Shown here in pieces: positions 53,093 to 64,000 of a stretch of 64,000 bases of DNA. A program made the position numbers and the translations under genes. Where the stretch lies: NCBI GenBank assembly GCA_029339505.1, contig JAQISU010000081.1, forward strand, positions 14,669,001 through 14,733,000. Direction: 5' to 3'. Numbering within the stretch: the stretch's first letter is position 1; each line of letters starts with the position of its first letter. A model generated the notes under the pieces. The model was not told the DNA's origin, made no database searches, and saw only the letters and a program-made list of their open reading frames with translations. The stretch is from Unio delphinus. Lineage: Eukaryota > Mollusca > Bivalvia > Unionida > Unionidae.

Positions 53093-54455
53093 TTACATCG
53101 GTTGTGCTCAAACTGCTCACTGAATAAAGCCTTTTTTCATGTCCTACAATCTTTCTGGCATTCTGATTAATTTTTCTATATTCAAGTGATCATACCCTCA
53201 GTCTTTGTAAACTAAGTGTAAAACGTTTTTGTTTGATTTGAGGAATTTATTGTACCATATATATCTTGCAGAGCTTGATTCTGTTGTACCCTCTCCTTTG
53301 ACCATTGATAGGTTAATTCCTATTTGCACCCAATGCCACCATCTCATAAATATAATTTATTATAATCTACTATTGGAAATGTTCGGGTAATTAGTCTTCA
53401 CTATTGCATATTGAATTATTGTTTCCTCCTTTCAACATACATAAATACACACACACACACACATTGAATTATTATATATAATAAATCTTCAAAACACTTG
53501 TAATTTATCATATTCATTTTCATCAATATTTTGTTTTAGTAGTCGTACACCGTTGTTATCATTATCAATATTTTTTATTATTATTGCATTCCATATTAAA
53601 ATGTTGCACAGCATGGTAAGGGGGGGGGGGCATAAAATGTGTTATGCTATTACTGCCTTGCATGTAGGAATTGTGCACACATGGACAGATGCATGTTTTG
53701 TTGCCTCTGGTCTGATAAGGGTCTAGGACCTTGTTGAGAGTAGGTGTACATAATAAGGGGAATGGAGTGACTCCTTTCCCTCTGCATCTCCTTCCAGGAG
53801 GATATGGGAGTTTCTCTGAGTCCCATGGGATTCATCAGAAGAAGACTCCTCAATCCCTTGAGGGTACAGGATCTTTCTCCTTGGAGAAAAAATTATAAGT
53901 CCCTATGACCCCTGACGGTCAGTCTAATGAAGTCAATGCCAGTTAATGTTTAATCCAGGGACCCTCCCATTGCTGGAAAAACCATGGAAGAGAACGTGTG
54001 TACCCCCCACAGGTAGAACAGAAGCAGAACTTCTCAAGGCTGTAAGCTCAGAGAAAGCAACAAGCAGATCACACCGCAAAGATTGGTTCTGAGGAGGGTT
54101 TCTCCATCTGAACAGTCACCCAACTGAAATCAATACCTCTTCCCCATGTCTTAATGCTGCCGATAAATCCTGCAGAGAACAGATAGTCAGTGTATATGTG
54201 TCCTGCTAGAGAAGGTCATTGGATCAACATTCCCCTTTCCATATAATCCCCCTTAATCCCTTTGGGTTCTGGAGGCATCCAATTTATGGCACCATGGATG
54301 CCCATGCCATGGTCTCATAGCTCTACTGATTTTTTGGGCCACAGGCCCTCACTGCCTGATTTATACGAGTCAAAGAAGGGGTGGGGGTTTGTGGCTGTTT
54401 TTCGTCCATAAGAGTTGTTTCAGGACAAGGATACCTCTATCACCAAGTTGGGGGG
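53093..54455. other. Host DNA, no gene supported
   Basis: No intact gene. A short GGGGGGGGGG run lies near 53620. The 53.6-54.3 kb part is more GC-rich and may be an old retroelement, but I cannot name it. Confidence 0.35.
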
Positions 54456-54705
54456 GGGCCTCAAGTGGCTGAGTGGTCTAAAGTACTCACCGTTACAGAT
54501 CACTGCCATCTCATCTCTGTCTGCATTGATTCGCATCTTGGACTTGGCCAGTGTGAGTACATAAGAAAGCTTATAAGTAGCTTCTTGTGGGTCAATGGGT
54601 CTTTTTGGGGTTTTCCCAGATTCTTCCTCCACTAGTATGCTGGCCACCATGTAGAGCCTGTCTTCTACTGAAAAATGGCATTAAACCCTGCAACACCAGG
54701 AACAA
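54456..54705 (+). mobile_element. SINE family 2 copy
   Basis: GGCTGAGTGGTCTAAAGTAC head, GATCACTGCCATCTCATCTC body, ATTAAACCCTGCAACACCAG tail. Confidence 0.75.
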
Positions 54706-55411
54706 CAAGAACAAATCACCAAGTCCCCCCTCAACAAAGAATGGAAAATAATGCCACCCCTGAGTCACTTGCAAGATGAGGATGCTGTCATGGGTGCTTG
54801 GCTAGCCTGCTTTTCAGACATTTGGTCAGGAATTACAGAAGATACACTCATCTTTCTAAGGTTGGTTTCTTTTGTCATTTCTGGGAGTACCCTCCTATCG
54901 CAATGATTCCATCCTTTTTCACTCAGTCAGAAAGCAGGTTTAATTTAGGGAAGATGTGCAAACCCTGAAGATGGGTGCAGTAGTGAGGGTGGAAAACAAC
55001 CAGTCTCAGGCCATCTACTTTGATTTTATTTTTATCCAAGAAAGGCAACAAGTTTTGACTTATCAACAATCTTTCTGCCTTAAAATTAGTTTCTTCACTT
55101 GAACTATTCATGATGGAAACTACTGTCCCAGTCAAGTAATGTTACAAATTACAGTGATGGGGCAGTCTCCATTGACCTTTATGATGTGTATTGTATCTTC
55201 AATTTTGCCTCCTCACAGCAGATACCACTAGTTTTGCTTGGGTAGGGAGGTTTTCCTATTTCAGTCACTGCTTTTATGCCTAACCTATGTTCCCTAGGCT
55301 TTACCAGGAAGATGGGAGTAGTTTCCATCCATCTTTGGTTTCTTGTGATTCCCATCATCCAGTACTTTGATGACTGATTATTTCACAAGAGCCTAAAAGA
55401 ATCTTTCTTGC

Positions 55412-55565
55412 AGGGACCCAGGGGTGGATGTGTGGTCTAAAGTACTCACCTTTATTGATCACTGCCATCTCACCTTCCTGATGGTTGGTGGTTCTTACCA
55501 GGGTTCTTCCTCCTGAGTACTGGCTGCCATGTATAGCCATTGAGAAATAGTCTTAAACCCCAAAC
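55412..55565 (+). mobile_element. SINE family 2 copy, internally deleted
   Basis: Head (TGTGGTCTAAAGTACTCACC) and tail (TCTTAAACCCCAAACTAACA) kept; about 80 bp of the middle missing. Confidence 0.65.
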
Positions 55566-56209
55566 TAACAACAAAGTCTCTCTTGCAGGATTTGATCTTC
55601 TCCTTCTGGTCCATGGCAACCTGGCTATTACTTATTCCAAACCTACAGTTAGTACATTTTCCAGATGAGCTTGTTAATTAATCTAGTGCGAGTTCATGTT
55701 CCACTTGACAGGATAGACAGAATTTGTTTCTTTTGGTGCTTTTCTCAAGCCAAAACCTCAATGCAAGCTCACTATACCTATCCCTCCAGCCGACTTGGAA
55801 CTCAGTGGCAGACATTGTTTTCCTAGGAAGACTTTACATACACGCTCTCCGGTTTCTCCTTTTGGTAAACTGGCAATGACACACCAATCCCCAGAACTTA
55901 CAGACAGGACAAATGTTATTTTTATTACAAAGCAAGCCAGCCTCAGAAGCCAACTTTGGACTCTGAAGCCATTTTTTTAAGGATATCAATACAAAGCTTA
56001 TTTAATTGGAAAGCAATCTGTCATCAGAAGATGACTTTATATTCTTTTAAATGTGCCACATTTTTTAATTATTTTTGAATATACAATGATGCAGAGATAT
56101 GGAAAATTTGTTTCCTTTTCACCGGTATTCATAGAAATTTTGAAAATAAATTGAAACACTGGAACAATTTTTAAAGCGACACATTATTGTGCTATGTGCG
56201 TGAACATCG
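55566..56209. other. Host DNA, no gene supported
   Basis: No intact frame. Confidence 0.35.
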
Positions 56210-56600
56210 ATGACCCAGCATTGCCTAAAAGATTTCGAGAAAATAAAATCATATAAATTTGTGAAGGTCAGAAGAGAAACAGATCATTTCGCTGACAATA
56301 TGATCATTAACATGGATGAAACTCTAGTGTACTACGATCACATTGCTGGACAGACTGACTATATGACAGGGATCAAAAGTATGAGAATTAGCAAGACTAG
56401 TGAAGATTTGAAAAATATGAATTTAGTCCTTGCAGTTTTCACTAAAAGTAATGTGTTGCCTCTAAAAAAATAATCATGGTATGAAGCTTAGTAATATTCA
56501 TGTTCCAGAAGAATGGATCATACGTGTTCAGGAGAAGGGTTGTGTTGACAAGATGCTGCTGCGATGGATTAAGAGTTTTATCTCGAGTACAGAGGCTTTT
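56210..56600 (+). pseudogene. pogo/Tigger transposase fragment
   Basis: MIINMDETLVYYD is the first catalytic block of pogo-like DDE transposases. VLAVFTKSNVLPLKK follows where the VVLA...G.KLPP block is expected. After a stop the frame resumes with IHVPEEWIIRVQEKGCVDKM. Broken and partial. Confidence 0.75.
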
Positions 56601-56794
56601 TTTTTAAAAAAAATAAAATTTCAGTTGGAGTGCATTTTTCAACATGTAATTTTTGAATGATTTAAAAGGTGTCCCACAACATATGACAAAAAAATGATGT
56701 TTTCAAGAACATACAATGCAGTGCAAAAAATACTTTTAGTATTAATTTTTGATGTTCTAACAAATATGGTAAATACAGTACACATAGGTTTGTG

Positions 56795-56935
56795 ACATTG
56801 GGGTCAGACTGGGTATGCATTCTTTCTTATCTAAATGTTTTGTTACCTTCCATCTAATGGGAGAATGGAATTTTCTCATTTGGATAAGGGTAATTACATC
56901 CCAAAAAAGATAAATTAGGCAGTATAATTTAGGTA
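56795..56935 (-). repeat. Dispersed repeat, inverted copy of 52747-52886
   Basis: Reverse-complement relationship to 52747-52886. The two copies flank about 4 kb containing SINEs and the pogo relic. Confidence 0.7.
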
Positions 56936-57429
56936 AGTATTAAATCACCCAAAAAATTAGTTTGCCCCCTCCAAAACAATTGACATGCTCATTAGATTTC
57001 TTTGACATATATTTAAAATAAAATACATTCATCTCTGACAATAAGCCACCTGAAATTTGTAATCCAATAAAAAAGCATGTCAGAGGTTGTATACAAAGTC
57101 ATGTATCTGGCTGAACTGAATGTGTGAATTGGATTGCATGGAATTGGAATCAGTTATGTGAGTAAATACAAAAGTTCACAGAAAAAGATCAGAGAGTGAA
57201 TTTATTTCAGTTTGAATATTCCACCTAGAGACTCTGGTTTGCCTGGTTTTTGTACTGGCAGGATTAATTAAATCTGCCTCAGTTTAACTTGAAGTGAAAA
57301 CATAAAGAAAAATGTTATGATAGTTTAAAACATGATGAAAATTAAGTTAACATATTTCTGATCTTCATTGTTTAATTTTCTTTAGTTAAAAGTTATTTAT
57401 CCAACCATCTCTCTTTTAACAATCTCGCC

Positions 57430-57432
<3 letters not shown>

Positions 57433-57487
<55 letters not shown>
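57433..57487. repeat. (TA)n microsatellite
   Basis: About 55 bp of TA. Confidence 0.95.
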
Positions 57488-57489
<2 letters not shown>

Positions 57490-57899
57490 TATAAATTTGT
57501 ACACATGTATATGTCTGCCTTTGCCTTAAAGTTTGCTCTTCTAACAATATCTGCATTTTACCCATTCCTATTTCTCCTCATCTGCATATCTCTATGTACT
57601 GCTTACATATATTTTGATTGTTATGCCAAGAAAGCAATCAAGAAAATTAGCAAGAATCTGATTTTCCAGAAAATAATTAATTTTACAAAGCCCAAGTCAG
57701 AAATCTAATTTTTACACTAACAATGTTAATTACATTGAATTCCAATGCTACTAAAAACATAGAATGCATTATAGACTGAATACTAGAAAAAAAACAAATG
57801 GCTAAGTGTGCAAATACACTATTATTGTAAATAACCATCAGACTATCCCAAATGTGTTTGGCATTGAAGACTTTGTTCATTACCTGAACAGACTATTTA

Positions 57900-59930
57900 G
57901 AACGAGAACAAGATAATGTATGACAGTTTACAATGTGCATGGCAGTAGAACAAGATAATTTATGAGAGTATAAAATTTTCATGGCACTAACACACGATAA
58001 TTTATGACAGTTGACAATTTTCATGGCACTAGAGCATGATAGTTTATGACAGTTGACAATTCAACAGTATAAAATTTTCATGGCTTTAGAACATGATAAT
58101 TTATGACAGTCAACAATTTTCATGGTACTAGAACATGATAATTTTTGACAGTATATAATTTTCATGGCACTAGAACATAATAATTTTTGACAGTATACAA
58201 TTTTCATGGCTGCAGAACATGATAATTTTTGATAGTATACAATTTTCATGGTACTAGAACATGATAATTTATGACAGTATACAATTTTCATGGTACTAGA
58301 ACATGATAATTTTTGACAGTATACAATTTTCATGGCTGCAGAACATGATAATTTTTGATAGTATACAATTTTCATGGCACTAGAACATGATAATTTATGG
58401 CAGTATACAATTTTCATGGTACTTGAATTTATGACTACCGGTATACAATTTTCATGGCACTAGAACATGATAATTTATGACAATATACAATTTTCATGGT
58501 ACTAGAAATGATCATTTATGATAGTATAAAATTTTCATGGCACTAGAACTGATAATTTGTGACAATATACAATTTTCATGGTACTAGAAATGATCATTTA
58601 TGATATTATAAAATTTTCATGGCACTAGAACTAGATAATTTGTGACAATATACAATTTTCATGGTACTAGAAATGATCATTTATGATAATATAAAATTTT
58701 CATGGCACTAGAACTAGATAATTTGTGACAATATACAATTTTCATGGTACTAGAAATGATCATTTATGATAGTATAAAATTTTCATGGCACTAGAACTAG
58801 ATAATTTGTGACAATATACAATTTTCATGGCTCTAGAACTGATAATTTGTAACAGTATAAAATTGTCATGGCACTAGAACTAGATAATTTGTGACAATAT
58901 ACAATTTTCATGGTACTAGAAATGATCATTTATGATAGTATAAAATTTTCATGACACTAGAACTAGATAATTTGTGACAATATACAATTTTCATGGTACT
59001 AGAAATGATCATTTATGATAGTATAAAATTTTCATGGCACTAGAACTAGATAATTTGTGACAATATACAATTTTCATGGTACTAGAAATGATCATTTATG
59101 ATAGTGTAAAATTTTCATGGCACTAGAACTAGATAATTTGTGACAATATACAATTTTCATGGCTCTAGAACTGATAATTTGTAACAGTATAAAATTTTCA
59201 TGGCACTAGAACTAGATAATTTGTGACAATATACAATTTTCATGGTACTAGAAATGATCATTTATGATAGTATAAAATTTTCATGGCACTAGAACTAGAT
59301 AATTTGTGACAATATACAGTTTTCATGGCTCTAGAACTGATAATTTGTAACAGTATAAAATTTTCATGGCACTAGAACTAGATAATTTGTGACAATATAC
59401 AATTTTCATGGTACTAGAAATGATCATTTATGATAGTATAAAATTTTCATGGCACTAGAACTAGATAATTTGTGACAATATACAATTTTCATGGCTCTAG
59501 AACTGATAATTTGTAACAGTATAAAATTTTCATGGCACTAGAACTAGATAATTTGTGACAATATACAATTTTCATGGTACTAGAAATGATCATTTATGAT
59601 AGTATAAAATTTTCATGGCACTAGAACTAGATAATTTGTGACAATATACAATTTTCATGCCACTAGAACTGATAATTTGTAACAGTATAAAATTTTCATG
59701 GCACTAGAACTAGATAATTTGTGACAATATACAATTTTCATGGCACTAGAACTGATAATTTGTAACAGTATAAAATTTTCATGGCACTAGAACTAGATAA
59801 TTTGTGACAATATACAATTTTCATGGCTGCAGAACATGATCATTTATGATAGTATAAAATTTTCATGGCATTAGAACTAGATAATTTGTGACAAGTTAAA
59901 TATGCATGACACTAGAAAACTTACTATAGA
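57900..59930. repeat. 42-bp minisatellite with higher-order structure, about 48 copies
   Basis: Basic unit ATGATAATTTATGACAGTAT plus ACAATTTTCATGGCACTAGAAC. On the left, units vary independently. From ~58500 on, two or three distinct variants alternate (CTAGATAATTTGTGACAATA, ATGATCATTTATGATAGTAT, CTGATAATTTGTAACAGTAT), giving ~83-125-bp composite units. Confidence 0.92.
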
Positions 59931-60699
59931 CCTGATGTAAAAAAAATTACTTCTTGTTTTAAACCAGAATCTTAAAAATAAAGCTGCCTTTCTCATCTCC
60001 AGACCATGTGCCAATTTTAATACCATTCTCAAGGACACTTATGTGACATCCGTTCTCCCCTTCACTACTTTAGCTTAGGATGATTGCATTTTCTAGATGT
60101 CATCTTGTGTCAATCCCTCAAGGTGGAAAGCTTGCCCATTTGGAACAAAATTCCATGATTCCACAAACTTTTCACAGTGACAGCCTCACCAATATTTTAG
60201 ACATCACAAGTAAAGCATATATTTTTTGCAATAATGATTAAGCCAGTACTGAATGTGGTATGTTGGCCCATCCAGGCCAGTACTGACATGGTATGGTGGC
60301 CCATCTAGACCAATAAAAAAAAAATTAATTTTATCTTTCTTTTCTATTTTGAGCACCATAACAATATATTAGGAAAGTGAAGATGCTACACAAATTATCG
60401 TGATGATGAGTTAATCTTCAGAAATGGCTAGTAATTGTTTATTTTCAGAGAAATATAATTAACCCCAGAATCAAATCAAATTAAGATGGCTGATGTTTAA
60501 GATAATGAACTTGATAATACTTGTATTGTCTGCATTATTTTGATAATTTTTGTATAATAAGAATGTCAAAGGTAACGTAACGATTGTTTCCAATTTGTAC
60601 TCCCTCTATAGTATGTGGTAGGTCATATAGAGTGACCCAGTTGTTTATGGATATTATGAGTTGAAACTAGATTTTGTATAAAAATTAATGTCATAAAGA
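59931..60699. other. Host DNA, no gene seen
   Basis: No supported gene. A short duplicated phrase (CCAGTACTGA..TGGTATG.TGGCCCATC) lies near 60240-60310. Confidence 0.4.
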
Positions 60700-60944
60700 A
60701 CGGACCCTGAGTGGCCAAGTGGTCTAAAGCACTGTCCGTTACGGATCACCGCCATCTTACCTCTGTCTGCTTGGGTTCGAGCCTCAGATTCGGCCAATGT
60801 GGGTATCTGAGAAAGTTTGCAAGTAGCTTCTCGTGGGTCGGTGGTTCTTGCCGGGTTATTCTTCCACCATTAATACTGGCCAGCATGCATAGCCTATCTT
60901 GTGCTGAAAATTGGTGTTAAAACACAAAAAACAAACAAACAAAC
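60700..60944 (+). mobile_element. SINE family 2 copy (full length)
   Basis: Best tRNA-like head of the family: GAGTGGCCAAGTGGTCTAAA (A box) and GGGTTCGAGCC (B box). Target duplication AATGTCATAAAGA/AATGTCATGAAGA at 60687-60699 and 60945-60957. Confidence 0.88.
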
Positions 60945-61185
60945 AATGTCATGAAGACCTATGTCAAGTTTCCACCTTTTCTCTTAAACTTGTCAGTTTT
61001 ACTTAAACATTCCTGTATCATGAGCATCTTGGACTCAGATTTCTTTAATTGTACCACATTAGCATTGGTATTGGTGTCCTCCTTGACAGACTGGTAAACT
61101 AAATATTATAAAACAACAACCTACCTAGATTTTCACAAAAGTCACTGAAATCAAGGTTAATTAACCAGTATTCGAATGATATTGG

Positions 61186-61412
61186 GGCTGCAGGTGGCTG
61201 AGTGATCTAAAACGTTCACCTTTTAGTGATCACAGCCATCTCACCTTTGATTGTATGGGTTTGAGTCTCTGGCTCAGCCAGTGTGGGTATGTAAAAAAGA
61301 TGTCAGTAGCTTCCCATAGGTGGGTGGATCTTGTCAGGTTGTTCCTGTGTTCTTCATCCACCAGGTATAGAAGCTGCCATGTTGTGTGCTGAAAAAATGG
61401 CATTAAACCCAA
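61186..61412 (+). mobile_element. SINE family 2 copy (diverged)
   Basis: GGCTGAGTGATCTAAAACGT head, GGGTTTGAGTCTC B-box region, GGCATTAAACCCAAAATAAA tail. Flanks AATGATATTG and AATGATGTTG look like a duplication. Confidence 0.75.
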
Positions 61413-61633
61413 AATAAATGATGTTGCAGTATAAGAGAACATTTACTCTCTTCACTGCCAGCAGTAAACTTTTTCGAGATTTGTTTATTGGTTTATTATG
61501 ATTAATAATGTCCATTATTTAAGTCAGTGATTCAGTGTTCGATTTATAAACTTATAGTTTAAAATTAATAATCATCATTGCATTGGCTTATCTGTGCTTA
61601 CTGAAACCAGTATACAAATATCTGTTATTGCAG

Positions 61634-61767
61634 GTGTCTCAGTGTCTAGTCATCCATCAAATCCCTCCCAATTTCACCCCGACCAAATTGCCCCCCCAAG
61701 CTGTTAGTGTGGCCCACCATGTCACCTGGCTGCTTTTCTTCAAAAAGGAGTTGCATGTCACCTCTAG
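61634..61767 (+). CDS. Candidate host exon (134 bp)
   Basis: Acceptor TTATTGCAG and donor CTAG|GTGAGT, both strong. Open frame of 44 codons: VSQCLVIHQIPPNFTPTKLP, then PQAVSVAHHVTWLLFFKKEL. More GC-rich than its surroundings, as expected for coding DNA. Protein not recognised. Best of the four candidate exons. Confidence 0.58.
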
Positions 61768-62486
61768 GTGAGTCAAAATTACATAATGTGTTGTAATACT
61801 GTAATTCACTGATAATAAGGCGTTCCTCAAACTTAGTCATCCTCAAGTTTTCATGTTGTGTAATACACTGTACTATAATACATTTTTAATGAGACCATAC
61901 CTATAAACAATACAAGCCTCAACTTCACAAAGTTACGGAAAATTTGTATTTCTGAAAGCTTTTGCATGGTTAAAACCACTCATCTGGGTTTTATAAATTC
62001 CTCAAGATAGGCCACAAGAGTTGTAGGAGAAATGATATTTTTCTAAATCATTCGGTGCCAACAAAAATTTATGATGAAATTTGTTGTGCACATTCAGCAT
62101 TATTGATGCATACAAGTTTTGCAGTTTATTTCATGATAAACATATTGTATATCTTTTTAAAGATATTTATATCTTTATTGGGTTTTGTTGTTGAATTATA
62201 TATAACAAAAACTGTTTGAATACTTCGTAAATTACAATAGTATATGAATACCATGAAGTCTTACTATGTTCATTTTTTAAATTTGAGAATCTGTTTTGAA
62301 GAAAATAATTTTCAAACAAAATTGTGATGCTTGAGGCAGAATAATTTCAAAGTTTAAATATTTAAGCACAGAGATAATGTTAGAGTATAGCTAATAATTA
62401 TATAATGTTTGGGTGTACATGAGGATTCTTACTTGCCATTTCGGTATTAGACAGAGATAATGTTAGATTGTGCATTTTAGTATTAG
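61768..62486. other. Host DNA, no gene seen
   Basis: AT-rich, no supported gene. Confidence 0.4.
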
Positions 62487-62676
62487 GTACTAGCTTGTAA
62501 GACAAGTCCAACTGCTAATTAATTAGACCCAGATCTGTCAGAGAACTATGTGGCAGCAATCTGAGTGTGCAGTTTTTTAGGAGAAATCAGTAGAACAAAT
62601 AGCATAGACCTTGACTACAGCTGATCAGGGTCTTTGTTGTTTGCAGTTTGACTCGACTTATAAGTGAGTGTAGATA
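62487..62676 (+). mobile_element. Copy of the GATCTGGGTCT MITE family
   Basis: Left end TACTAGCTTGTAAGACAAGT, right end TGACTCGACTTATAAGTGAG, core AGACCCAGATCTGTC. Confidence 0.6.
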
Positions 62677-62735
62677 GTAGATAAGTTAGTGAGAAAGTTC
62701 TATACTTAGGAAATTATAAGAAACAGAAGTAATAC

Positions 62736-62870
62736 TTATTGTTCTTGTGACAGAATATGAGTTTAGTGCCACAGAAAATTTGTACTTGACAAAATATGAG
62801 TTTAGTGCCACAGAAAATTTGTACTTGACAGAATATGAGTTTAGTGCCACAGAAAATGTGTACAGGATAG
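62736..62870. repeat. 39-bp tandem repeat, three copies
   Basis: Unit AATATGAGTTTAGTGCCACA plus GAAAATTTGTACTTGACAG. Confidence 0.85.
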
Positions 62871-63046
62871 AGCTGTACTGATTAATCACCCGTACTCATA
62901 ATCAGGCAGATTATTAAAACAATCTGTATAACCGTTATCAGCAGAAATAATCGGTGCCAATATAAAAAAAAAAAAAAACAACAAATTTCCAAAATATAAA
63001 TTCAATCTTCTTGTCATAGCTTTGAATTTTAAATCAGAATTAAATA

Positions 63047-64000
63047 CAGTCCTACCCGTTTATATTGACATACTTATATTGACAAGCCGTCTATGTCGAC
63101 AAAAAAACAAAGTCCCAGTCCCTTGGTCTACTATTAGTACCAAATTTACGTACATGTTGACAAAAGCCCTTGGTCCCAGCTTGAACAAATCCTTTGTTTT
63201 CTAACAATTTATGCCGACAAGCTGCCAGTTCCAACCCATACTTTGTTCAATAATTAATTTTGCCACCGCTACAAGTACATCAATGGGTCATTCTACCTCT
63301 GAAATCAGTCATATCGCACATTTTCTCACCACTCTGCAGCTAGTCAAGTCTTTGATCTTGCCACCTATCTTGTGGGTCATGTTCTTCAAATGTACTCTTA
63401 TAAAGACAACATGTACATCTGTGAGTCTTTCAGCCACTGAATTTTCTGATTGTAAACAGCTAAAATAATCAATTGATCAACAAATTTTCCCACTCAACAG
63501 GTGGTCGAAGCAGGACTGGTTTACCCTTAAATTTGCCGTCCAGCAAATTGATGCCTACTGAGAACTCCAGTATACGTTATTGTCTAAATCCCAGATATAA
63601 AAAAGCATCCAAATACGCGTGATTATGCTTTTCCGAGACTTTTGAAAGTGATCGGTGATTAAAACAAGTTTATTTTGCTGTGAAAGTTTCATTTTTAACT
63701 TTATTTACATTTACGATGGCTACCAACAGCAGTGTAAAACGCAAATTAAATTTACAGTCTTTGGAAACTAAATATATGGCAGTTAAGGAAATTGAGGGCT
63801 GAACATCTCGCAAAGAGGTCTGTGAATTTTTTCGCTTAAAAATAACACCTGTTCAGGAAGGATGAAAGCTGCAGAGTCTATAAAGAAAGACTACGTTGAA
63901 GGTAACTGTGCTCCCCAAAGGAAGAAGAAAAAGACTGCTACATTTGAAGATGTGGAGGAAGCCACAAAATGGTTCAATGAAACATTTGCAAAAAAACTTA
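63047..64000 (+). mobile_element. Tigger/pogo DNA transposon, left end, runs off the window
   Basis: Starts CAGTCCTACCCGTTTATATT, a Tigger-type terminus preceded by TA. A decayed transposase begins at the ATG at 63716 (MATNSSVKRKLNLQSLETKY), with a CENP-B-type N-terminus, a stop at 63800-63802, a frame change near 63855 and then FEDVEEATKWFNETF. The rest of the element lies beyond position 64000. Confidence 0.75.

Overview
The window looks like a piece of animal chromosome. It is AT-rich, gene-poor and full of dispersed repeats: tRNA-derived SINEs, MITEs, decayed LINE, MULE and pogo/Tigger remnants, and many microsatellites and minisatellites. The repeat content fits a marine invertebrate, perhaps a bivalve-like mollusc; the species call is a low-confidence inference. 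Only a few short exon-like segments on the + strand (near 29.98, 42.1, 51.1 and 61.6 kb) suggest a host gene with very long introns.

The main feature is a complete, virus-like Polinton/Maverick element at 3855-20119 (about 16.3 kb). It has ~412-bp terminal inverted repeats and a 5-bp (possibly 6-bp) target duplication, and it sits at the end of an older MITE. The left arm is entirely on the minus strand. From the inside outwards it encodes a 133-aa unknown protein, an HNH/NUMOD endonuclease and a Cys-rich zinc protein, then the virion block: a conserved 289-aa protein, a pVI/PX-like core protein, the double-jelly-roll major capsid protein, a second PX-like protein, an adenain-type protease, a fibre-like repeat protein, a two-transmembrane protein and a candidate penton. 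The right arm encodes a B-family DNA polymerase, an SF1 helicase and an HNH domain on the + strand, a retrovirus-type integrase and a zinc-ribbon/phospholipase A2 locus on the minus strand, and the FtsK/HerA-type packaging ATPase on the + strand. This is an adintovirus-like gene set: replication, integration, packaging, maturation and membrane penetration functions are all present.

Several features of the element are unusual. Polymerase and helicase lie in one reading frame split by a single TAG, and a homopolymer shift separates the helicase from its HNH tail. The zinc-ribbon and PLA2 frames are joined at a canonical -1 slippery heptamer, which suggests programmed frameshifting. Capsid-arm genes share short upstream motifs. 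The pVI-like protein ends in a basic peptide behind an adenain-type cleavage motif. The integrase, ATPase, protease and capsid genes look intact.

To the right (20.1-64 kb) lie several large tandem arrays (42-bp, 29-bp and 42/84-bp units), two MITEs inserted independently into one 20-bp minisatellite, a long palindrome, a G-rich tract, SINE copies with clear target duplications, and the start of a Tigger-like transposon running off the window end.
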